DNA of 5,073 bases. Source: an uncultured Ignavibacteriota bacterium (GTDB taxonomy: Bacteria > Bacteroidota > Ignavibacteria > Tepidaquicellales > Tepidaquicellaceae). The notes beneath the pieces are model-generated. The model saw only the letters and a list, made by a program, of their open reading frames with translations, was not told where the DNA came from and searched no databases. Below, one piece after another: positions 1 through 5,073 of this stretch. The translations under genes and the position numbers were made by a program. The stretch is taken from assembly GCA_937983305.1 (NCBI GenBank), contig CALKAJ010000415.1, positions 1 to 5,073 of the forward strand, in the 5' to 3' direction. Position 1 is the first letter of the stretch; the number at the start of each line of letters is the position of its first letter.

Positions 1-434
1 AAATGGCTTTAAGATTTTTTGATGCAGCAGAGTCTCTGCAGGTTACATCTTACTGGCTCTATTTTATGAGAGGTATATGTTACCTGTATCTTGATGACAG
101 CTCAAGGGCTTATAAAGATCTGGAAAAATCTATTAACCTTGACCCTTCGAATTCGCTTGTTAATACTTCCTACAGCAGGCAAATGGACAGGAATCTAATC
201 CTTATTTATTATACAATAATTCTTAGTATTCTTGATAATTTCAATGAAGACATTGGAAAATTTCCGGAAAATTATATTGGATACCTCGGCAGAGCATTTG
301 TATATCTTGACTTAAGGAAATATGACCTTGCTGAAGACGATATACGGATTGTCCATAAACTTTACAAGGGAAACAATGCAAGCCTCGAATCTCTAATCTC
401 AAAAATCAGGGATAATATTAAGCGATATAAGTAG
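1..434 (+). CDS. TPR-repeat protein, C-terminal part (5' end outside window)
   Basis: The frame is open from the left edge to a TAG stop at 432-434. An ATG at position 3 begins a 143-residue reading, but it is probably internal: the first residues (ALRFFDAAESL) look like the second helix of a TPR unit whose first helix would lie upstream. Counting from that Met, one clear TPR covers residues 16-49 (W18, then RGICYLYL, A36, ending SINLDPSN), and a second covers about 90-123 (YIGYLGRAFVYLDLRKYDLAEDDI). Between them is a hydrophobic helical stretch, residues 64-80. No catalytic motif is visible, and the chain ends in a basic, helical tail (IRDNIKRYK). TPRs are protein-protein interaction scaffolds; the partner and location in the cell cannot be told from this fragment. 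It lies 112 nt upstream of the next plus-strand gene, with no GC-rich terminator between. I am confident of the TPR assignment; the function is unknown. Confidence 0.82.
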   Translation, partial: MALRFFDAAESLQVTSYWLYFMRGICYLYLDDSSRAYKDLEKSINLDPSNSLVNTSYSRQMDRNLILIYYTIILSILDNFNEDIGKFPENYIGYLGRAFVYLDLRKYDLAEDDIRIVHKLYKGNNASLESLISKIRDNIKRYK

Positions 435-449
435 GTTCAAAATCTCAAT

Positions 450-473
450 TTTCTGATAAGGTTTCTGATAAGG
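450..473. repeat. Two-copy 12-bp tandem repeat in the intergenic leader
   Basis: TTTCTGATAAGG occurs at 450-461 and again, identically, at 462-473, followed by TTT, which begins a third copy. It lies just after the stop codon of the TPR gene and just before an A/T inverted repeat. It could be a replication-slippage duplication or a pair of binding sites on the same helical face; a 12-bp period is only roughly one helical turn. The repeat is certain, its function unknown. Confidence 0.85.
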
Positions 474-477
474 TTTG

Positions 478-505
478 ATTTTAATTTTGTAACAGAAATT
501 AAAAT
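478..505. repeat. Perfect 10-bp A/T inverted repeat upstream of the first secreted-propeller gene
   Basis: ATTTTAATTT (478-487) is exactly complementary to AAATTAAAAT (496-505), with TGTAACAG between them. G-T wobbles at both the inner (488/495) and outer (477/506) ends could extend the stem. Only A and T form the perfect stem and no T-run follows, so it is a poor terminator and more plausibly a protein-binding site or a chance result of AT-rich sequence. TAATTTTG at 482-489 inside it matches the Bacteroidetes -7 consensus TAnnTTTG, but no TTTG lies at the usual distance upstream. A sigma70-like alternative, TTGATT (475-480) and TAAAAT (500-505), has a long 19-nt spacer. The promoter of the downstream gene is probably in this region, but I cannot fix it. 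Confidence 0.6.
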
Positions 506-533
506 TAAATTCTTTTATTAAAAAACTAAATAC

Positions 534-538
534 AGGAG
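534..538 (+). promoter_or_regulatory. Shine-Dalgarno site for the 566-residue secreted protein
   Basis: AGGAG lies 8 nt before the ATG at 547, a good match in sequence and spacing to the anti-Shine-Dalgarno end of 16S rRNA. It supports the chosen start, which also gives an intact signal peptide. The next gene, at 2354, has no such site. Confidence 0.8.
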
Positions 539-546
539 ATAAAAAA

Positions 547-2247
547 ATGAACTCTCAAAACCTCATCAGAAATGCAGTAAAATTAGTACTCTCAGTACTC
601 ATCGTTCTCTCTTTCACTTTCCCGGCTACAGCGCAGTACTTTGTTAAAAGTTATGACTTCCTTGGAAATACAGATGTTTCTTATTCAATAGAAAAGAATC
701 CATTTCAAGCAGGAAGATGGTCAATTGCAGGTTACACAAATTCAAATTACACTGCAGGTTTAACAGACTGGATGTTTATAAAAATAAACAGCGCAGGTAA
801 TTTTACACACACATCACTCTTCGGCTTTTCCAATAACGATACCTGCTATGAGCATAAGCCGCTTATGCTTACTCCCGGTTTCCATGTATTGGCAGGTGAA
901 TTCCAGATGAATCCGCTTTTCAGAACAAAAGCATCTTTTCTTATAGTTGATTCTAACGGAAACACAATGTTCGGAAGACAGATAGCCGATTCGCTTCAGC
1001 ATTGCTACAGGGGTGTTGCAACAAATAATATTCAAGCCAACCTTCATCTGACAGGTTATATTGAAAATCCTACGGCTACACCATTTGTTTATAATCATAA
1101 AATTCTTCTTTCGCAATATAACGGAATGACATTCGTAAAAAACTGGGCATTCAAATATCTCACTATGAATAATCAATCTTCAGAAAGAGCTTATTCGGTT
1201 TGCCTTAGCAACAGTGACCTGACATCAGTTATAACCGGTACAACAAATTATTACAAACAAAATCCCGCTATCAACGATGTTTTTGTTTCAAAGTTTTATT
1301 CAACAGGTTTTCCGGTTTGGACAAAGGTTTACAAATTAACTCCATCTTACGTTGATTCAGAATCGCGAAAGATTATTTCCTTAAACGACGGAGGCTTTGC
1401 GGTTATCGGTTGGACAAATCTTTATGATACAAATTCTTCTGACATCTGGGTGTTCAGATTAGATGCAAACGGCAATCTCATCTGGTCAAAATCATACGGC
1501 TCTTTAAATCTGGAAGAAAAGGGATATTCAATCATTCAATCAGTTGAAGATAATAATCTCGTATTTACCGGAATGATAAATACTACTTCCAATCAAGATG
1601 AAATTCTTTGCAAAATATCTTTAGCAGACGGCTCCATAATCTGGGCAAAAAACTGGGATAAATATTCAGTTCAGGATTGCGGTTACGATTTGGAAGAAGC
1701 CAATACTCCATCAGGATATGCCGTTACGGGTTATACAACTTCTCAAAGTTCCTCAATTGATGCTTTCCTAATGAGAACAAATCAACTTGGAAATGTAACA
1801 CCCGGATGCGTAGATTCATTGATGTTACCAATAATGCTTCCTGCACCTGAAGTTGAGAATTTGACTCTTATTCCAAATGTCGTAAATGATATCGCTGTAA
1901 TGCCTCAAACAAATCATCCTTTCCCGCTTGTGAAAACATTATGTGTAATTACAGGCAGCGGTTCGAATAATCACGTAGTTCCTGAAAAGTTTGTACTTAA
2001 ACAAAATTTCCCAAATCCATTTAATCCTACTACTAACATTGAATATTCATTGCCATACGATTGCAATGTAAAGATTATTGTATGTGACTGCCTTGGAAGA
2101 CAGGTTGCCACTTTGGTAAATGAACATAAAACATCAGGCAACTATATGATTTCTTTCAATGCATCAGAACTTTCAAGCGGAATATATTTCTATCAGATTC
2201 AGGCAGGCAATTTCAAAGATGTTAAAAAATTAACCTTAGTGAGATAA
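547..2247 (+). CDS. Secreted seven-repeat beta-propeller-like protein with T9SS type A sorting domain
   Basis: This is a 566-residue protein, probably cell-surface or extracellular. Residues 1-30 are a Sec signal peptide: Arg8 and Lys12, a hydrophobic core at 13-25, and likely cleavage after ATA (29) or nearby. Residues about 46-420 hold seven divergent repeats. Each has a strand motif around an invariant Gly (G62, G117, G170, G231, G288, G342, G395; spacings 53-61) and then a strand-turn-strand such as VFRLDANGNLIWSKSYG (302-318). This is the family of repeats often annotated 'GYSIIQTSDGGYIVAGYT', and seven copies would suit a seven-bladed propeller. A linker (421-477) follows, then a type A sorting domain at 478-566 (PEKFVLKQNFPNPFNPTT, LGRQVATLVNE, SSGIYFYQ, ending KKLTLVR). 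T9SS recognises this domain at the outer membrane. No catalytic residues are recognisable, so a binding or structural role is likeliest. A strong hairpin follows the stop codon. Secretion route is well supported; the role is unknown. Confidence 0.93.
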   Translation: MNSQNLIRNAVKLVLSVLIVLSFTFPATAQYFVKSYDFLGNTDVSYSIEKNPFQAGRWSIAGYTNSNYTAGLTDWMFIKINSAGNFTHTSLFGFSNNDTCYEHKPLMLTPGFHVLAGEFQMNPLFRTKASFLIVDSNGNTMFGRQIADSLQHCYRGVATNNIQANLHLTGYIENPTATPFVYNHKILLSQYNGMTFVKNWAFKYLTMNNQSSERAYSVCLSNSDLTSVITGTTNYYKQNPAINDVFVSKFYSTGFPVWTKVYKLTPSYVDSESRKIISLNDGGFAVIGWTNLYDTNSSDIWVFRLDANGNLIWSKSYGSLNLEEKGYSIIQSVEDNNLVFTGMINTTSNQDEILCKISLADGSIIWAKNWDKYSVQDCGYDLEEANTPSGYAVTGYTTSQSSSIDAFLMRTNQLGNVTPGCVDSLMLPIMLPAPEVENLTLIPNVVNDIAVMPQTNHPFPLVKTLCVITGSGSNNHVVPEKFVLKQNFPNPFNPTTNIEYSLPYDCNVKIIVCDCLGRQVATLVNEHKTSGNYMISFNASELSSGIYFYQIQAGNFKDVKKLTLVR

Positions 2248-2260
2248 GAGCAAAACGAAA

Positions 2261-2289
2261 GGGGGGGATTTCCTCCGGAAATTTCCCCC
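2261..2289 (+). terminator. Strong 13-bp hairpin after the first propeller gene; probable terminator or 3'-end stabiliser
   Basis: GGGGGGGATTTCC (2261-2273) pairs along its whole length with GGAAATTTCCCCC (2277-2289), 11 Watson-Crick and 2 G-U pairs around a 3-nt TCC loop. It begins 13 nt after the TAA stop. The flanking sequence is only moderately like a classical intrinsic terminator: an A-rich stretch precedes it, but what follows is GCTTAAAAATGG rather than a T-run. It may therefore terminate inefficiently, work with Rho, or protect the 3' end of the upstream mRNA from exonucleases. It separates the two propeller genes. Confidence 0.62.
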
Positions 2290-2303
2290 GCTTAAAAATG
2301 GAC

Positions 2304-2332
2304 TTCAATTAAAAAAAATATTTATTTATAAT
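2304..2332 (+). promoter_or_regulatory. Candidate promoter for the kelch-propeller gene
   Basis: A perfect TATAAT (2327-2332) lies 17 nt downstream of TTCAAT (2304-2309), a weak -35 match of three out of six. Transcription would start near 2339, giving a leader of about 15 nt before the ATG at 2354. The region is very AT-rich (for example A8 at 2311-2318, which could act as an UP-like or bent element), so a chance TATAAT is quite possible. If this organism uses the Bacteroidetes-type consensus (TTTG and TAnnTTTG), this match loses weight. Its position just after the hairpin favours it. Confidence 0.4.
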
Positions 2333-2353
2333 TAATAAAATACACAGCCAAAA

Positions 2354-3685
2354 ATGAAAAAATTATTTTACTTTATAATTCCAATTCTTTTTACTTCACT
2401 TGTTGCAGGCTTTTTGTTTTTTAGTAACGCCGTTTGGCTTATAAAGCCATCAATTTCTTATTCGGTAAGCAGAAATGTAACGGCGGTCTGGCAAAAGAAC
2501 GGCACCACATATTTGATAATAGCAGGCGGAAGAACTGCTTCGGGAGTAACTCAAAATGTTATAATGAGAAATATGGTAACAAATTCCGAAATTCCTTTAC
2601 CACCACTTCCGGTGGCAATTGAAAGGGCAGGCGGTTTTGTTTTTTATGATTCCCTATATATTTTTGGCGGTTCAAGCGATACCGGTTCTTTATCTTTTTT
2701 AAATATTTTTATGAAAATTAATCTTAATCAACCTGTTTCATGGAGTTCAAAAGGGAATATTCCTTTTTCTGTTTCGGATATGAGTGTCGCAAAGGTAAGT
2801 GATTCAGTTGTTTATTCCGCAGGCGGAAAGACTTTGGGAACTTCTGTAAAACAAATTCTGAGATATTCTTTAAATTTAAATCAATGGACAATTGTCGGTC
2901 AATTGCCTGTAACAGAAAGCGGTATCTCAAATGGAGCCTTTGTTTCCGTAAGCGATTCAGTTTTACTTTATGCGGGCGGCAAAACTCCTAACGGTTATTC
3001 CGGAATGACATATCGGGGAATAGTAAATAAATATTTTCCATATAACATTATCTGGCAATCTTCATTTCCTTATCCCGCCGGGAATATCGCTTATCTTGCA
3101 GGTTGGGGCAACGGAAAAGGCAAAGCTTTCTTTACGGGTGGAGATTTAGCATTTCCTGATAATCCTTCTGCTGTCGGTTTGACATATATTTACACCGATA
3201 CTCCACCGCGCTTTGATACAGTTGATATAAAGCCGACTCCGGTTGTAACAACACAGGTTGACGGCATTCGTACAGGCGGTTCTCCCGCTCCTGAAATCAA
3301 TCAAATCTTTGCACCGGGCGGTGCAGCAAATCTTAACGGACCTTCTTTAAATAATTTTGAAGAACTATTTGTAATTGATTCCAATCTAACCGAAATTTCT
3401 CCGAATGAAAATATTTTCCCCGAAAAATTCATACTTGAGCAGAACTATCCGAATCCATTTAATAATTCTACCGTTTTTAAATTTCAAACTTATTTTTCGA
3501 GTAAAGTTACATTTGAAGTATTTGATATAAACGGAAAAAAACTTTATACGGTTATTAATAAATTTCTTAATGCAGGAAATTATCAATTCAACTTTAATGC
3601 CGCAAAACTCTCAAGCGGTGTATATCTTTACCGATTAAGTACAGGTGACTTTTCGGAAATTAAAAAGTTTGTATTGATTAAATAA
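2354..3685 (+). CDS. Secreted kelch-type propeller protein with T9SS type A sorting domain
   Basis: This 443-residue protein is predicted to be exported. The N-terminus (MKK, hydrophobic 4-24) is a signal peptide, with possible cleavage after SNA (24-26). Kelch-like Gly-Gly doublets, each after a hydrophobic strand, occur at 58-59 (LIIAGGR), 105-106 (LYIFGGS), 157-158 (VVYSAGGK), 208-209 (LLYAGGK) and 262-263 (AFFTGGD), spaced 47-54 residues; a sixth may be at 322-323 (FAPGG). W130, W178 and W234 lie between doublets as the late-blade aromatic residue of kelch units. A Gly/Pro/Asn-rich stretch (about 286-350) leads to the sorting domain at 356-443 (PEKFILEQNYPNPFN, then NST rather than the common PTT, SSGVYLYRLS, ending KKFVLIK). 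No active site is evident; binding of protein or glycan is only a guess. No Shine-Dalgarno precedes the ATG; the start is chosen because it gives the signal peptide. The TAA stop lies one base from that of the convergent regulator. Confidence 0.92.
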   Translation: MKKLFYFIIPILFTSLVAGFLFFSNAVWLIKPSISYSVSRNVTAVWQKNGTTYLIIAGGRTASGVTQNVIMRNMVTNSEIPLPPLPVAIERAGGFVFYDSLYIFGGSSDTGSLSFLNIFMKINLNQPVSWSSKGNIPFSVSDMSVAKVSDSVVYSAGGKTLGTSVKQILRYSLNLNQWTIVGQLPVTESGISNGAFVSVSDSVLLYAGGKTPNGYSGMTYRGIVNKYFPYNIIWQSSFPYPAGNIAYLAGWGNGKGKAFFTGGDLAFPDNPSAVGLTYIYTDTPPRFDTVDIKPTPVVTTQVDGIRTGGSPAPEINQIFAPGGAANLNGPSLNNFEELFVIDSNLTEISPNENIFPEKFILEQNYPNPFNNSTVFKFQTYFSSKVTFEVFDINGKKLYTVINKFLNAGNYQFNFNAAKLSSGVYLYRLSTGDFSEIKKFVLIK

Positions 3686-3686
3686 T

Positions 3687-5073
3687 TTATAGTTTAGAAA
3701 CTAATTTCATAAATTCTTTTGAAGGCGATTCTCCCGTTTCCTTTTTCAGTTGCTTGATATATTGGTTTGATTTCGATTTTGCCGTATTGAATTTCAATTG
3801 TTTTATTTCCGAATTTATATAATCAATATAAGCTTCTTCATTTAAATTATCGGCTTTTATTAATTTATCGCAGTTTAAGGAAACCTTTCCAAATTCTTTT
3901 CTTCCCTTATAGAAATCAATAACTTCTTCAAGCAACCGGATGTACATTTCTTTATACTTCAATCTGATTTCATCCATAGTGCTTTCGTACGAATCTTCCA
4001 TAAAATCCCCTTTGTATAATTCAATTGCACTCTCGCAGATTTTTATTTTATCTTCGGAGTTGCCAAAGATTCCCATCGCTTTTTTATAAAGCTTTTCAAA
4101 TTCTTCGGCATCGGAGTAATATAAAAAGCCTTTTGCAAACTCAATTCGTTTGTCGTTATAGGTTATCGCTTCGACCGGAATAGTTTTAATACCTGATTTT
4201 ATTTCATATTTAAAAATTCCTCTTATATTAGACATCAACTGATAAAAAATATTATCGGAATTTTCTGGAGTTGATTCGGGATAAAATTTATCGGTTAAAA
4301 TTTCTTTTGTGATATGCTTATCTCTATTGAGGTATAAGTATGCAAAAATATTCTTCCTGACTTTTCTCAGCCATCTGTCATCTTCAATTATTTTCCCTCT
4401 GAATATAATCGTATATTCTCCAAAGAAATTAATTCTGAAATCGTAACATTGTTTTAGCTTTTCTCCGAATTTCAATTTATAATTATCATCATACCATTTA
4501 ATGTCTTTCATTTCAAATGCTTTTGAAAAAAGTTCGAAAATAAAATCAGTTTGAATTTTATTAAATAATGCAAAATCGAAGATTGTTCTGTCGTATAACA
4601 ACTCTGCAATTAGAAATGATATGTATTCATTTTCTTCGGCAATGCTCAAAGATTTATTTAAAAAAGTAATTGATTTTTCCGCTTTACCTGTTGCAAGATA
4701 AGCCGCCGCAAGTTGAAATGCCGATTGGGAAGTATTATATGCGAGATTATTTTTTTCAAAAAAAAGGAATGTTTTTTCAAGTATCTCAATATCTTTTGCC
4801 CGGGGAGATGATTTTACATTTAAAACTGTTTTTGCAAATTCAAAATCAATCTTTTCTGTTTCATTAAGTTCAACAGCGTGGAGTTCCGCCAATTCGAAAT
4901 TCTGTTTTGCCTTAGTGAAATTTCTCTTATAAAGTTCGCAGTAACCAATGCTAAGATATGCAAGGTATGAATAATATTTTAAATTCATTGCCTTTACCGT
5001 TTTCAGAAAATCTTCCCAAAGTGAAATTGTATAATCATAATCGCCGAGCATATAATGCAGATGAGTTTCGGCT
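3687..5073 (-). CDS. BTAD-family (SARP-like) transcriptional regulator with TPR-like repeats, C-terminal part (5' end outside window)
   Basis: The frame stays open to the right edge. A Met at 5051 begins 454 visible residues, but the codons before it (AETHLHY) continue the same helical repeat, so it is probably internal. Numbering from that Met, residues 1-200 are TPR-like helical pairs, for example AYLSIGYCELYKRNFTKAKQ (31-50) and SAFQLAAAYLATGKAEKSIT (110-129). Residues about 205-304 are a winged helix of the OmpR/PhoB type found in SARPs: FFGEYTIIFRGK, then RKVRKNIFAYLYLNRDKHIT, then a recognition helix around NSDNIFYQLMSNIRGIF. Residues about 311-450 match the bacterial transcriptional activator domain: D314, IELYKGDFMED (343-353), LKYKEMYIRLLEEV (364-377), L402-N-EEAY and the ending KKETGESPSKEFMKL. 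Such proteins bind DNA through the winged helix; the TPR part usually mediates oligomers or signal input, and relatives may have a further N-terminal domain. Target genes cannot be read from the sequence. The tail abuts the kelch gene's 3' end. Confidence 0.9.
   Translation of the reverse strand, partial: AETHLHYMLGDYDYTISLWEDFLKTVKAMNLKYYSYLAYLSIGYCELYKRNFTKAKQNFELAELHAVELNETEKIDFEFAKTVLNVKSSPRAKDIEILEKTFLFFEKNNLAYNTSQSAFQLAAAYLATGKAEKSITFLNKSLSIAEENEYISFLIAELLYDRTIFDFALFNKIQTDFIFELFSKAFEMKDIKWYDDNYKLKFGEKLKQCYDFRINFFGEYTIIFRGKIIEDDRWLRKVRKNIFAYLYLNRDKHITKEILTDKFYPESTPENSDNIFYQLMSNIRGIFKYEIKSGIKTIPVEAITYNDKRIEFAKGFLYYSDAEEFEKLYKKAMGIFGNSEDKIKICESAIELYKGDFMEDSYESTMDEIRLKYKEMYIRLLEEVIDFYKGRKEFGKVSLNCDKLIKADNLNEEAYIDYINSEIKQLKFNTAKSKSNQYIKQLKKETGESPSKEFMKLVSKL

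Noticed and set aside
585..600. Direct repeat AGTACTC at 585-591 and 594-600
   Set aside because: It falls within the signal-peptide coding region and simply encodes the repeated hydrophobic VLSVL; codon reuse explains it.
814..1176. 120-residue minus-strand open frame inside the first propeller gene
   Set aside because: It lies wholly antisense to a well-supported coding region, its translation is low in complexity and rich in Cys/Ile/Lys without a domain, and no ribosome-binding site is seen.
2261..2289. The G-rich hairpin as a terminator for the minus-strand regulator
   Set aside because: On the minus strand a T-rich stretch (TTTCGTTTTG) does follow the stem, but it is about 1.4 kb beyond the regulator's stop, with the whole kelch gene between; serving the gene that ends at 2247 is simpler.
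2434..2930. Small open frames at 2434-2622 (+) and 2724-2930 (-)
   Set aside because: Both overlap the kelch gene in other frames and have no recognisable domain; they are chance openings.
3386..3586. 66-residue minus-strand open frame opposite the kelch protein's sorting domain
   Set aside because: It is antisense to a conserved sorting-domain region, and the Lys/Ile-rich translation merely mirrors that coding sequence.
4670..4867. 65-residue plus-strand open frame opposite the regulator
   Set aside because: It is antisense to the TPR-like part of the regulator, with no domain and no ribosome-binding site.
1..5073. CRISPR array, transposon ends, tRNA or rRNA genes, toxin-antitoxin pair
   Set aside because: No spaced repeats, transposase motifs, terminal inverted repeats or tRNA-like cloverleaf sequence were seen, and there is no short gene pair with toxin-like features.

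Overview
The window looks like a chromosomal segment of an AT-rich member of the Bacteroidota/Chlorobi/Ignavibacteria group. The main clue is that two consecutive plus-strand genes end in a type A sorting domain of the type IX secretion system (T9SS). The domain has the form 'PEKF.L.QN.PNPFN..T', followed by a G-K/R-x-(V/L) turn, 'SSG.Y.Y' and a basic C-terminus, and it is especially common in Ignavibacteria-like genomes. The lineage is inferred from this signature and base composition only; no marker gene is present.

Layout, left to right. (1) Positions 1-434 (+) hold the 3' end of a TPR-repeat protein whose start lies outside the window. (2) Positions 435-546 are a 112-nt gap with a 12-bp tandem duplication, a perfect 10-bp A/T-only inverted repeat and a good Shine-Dalgarno site. 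(3) Positions 547-2247 (+) encode a secreted 566-residue protein: signal peptide, about seven repeats of roughly 55 residues that probably fold as a beta-propeller, a linker and a T9SS sorting domain. (4) Positions 2248-2353 are a 106-nt gap with a strong 13-bp hairpin just after the stop codon and a likely promoter for the next gene. (5) Positions 2354-3685 (+) encode a second secreted protein of 443 residues, a kelch-type propeller with a T9SS sorting domain. (6) Positions 3687-5073 (-) hold the C-terminal part of a large regulator: helical TPR-like repeats, an OmpR/SARP-type winged helix and a bacterial transcriptional activator domain (BTAD). Its 5' end is off the right edge. It converges on the kelch gene with a single base between the two stop codons.

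How the genes might work together: the two propeller proteins are expected to cross the inner membrane by Sec and the outer membrane by T9SS, ending on the surface or outside the cell. Neither shows an enzymatic domain, so binding or scaffolding roles are most likely. The hairpin and separate promoter suggest they are transcribed at least partly independently. The BTAD regulator is a neighbour, but nothing visible shows that it controls them. I see no mobile element, CRISPR array, tRNA or rRNA, and no gene-free stretch over 300 bases. I found no convincing new multi-gene system; the regulator's architecture and the pairing of two different propeller cargos are the points most worth a second look.
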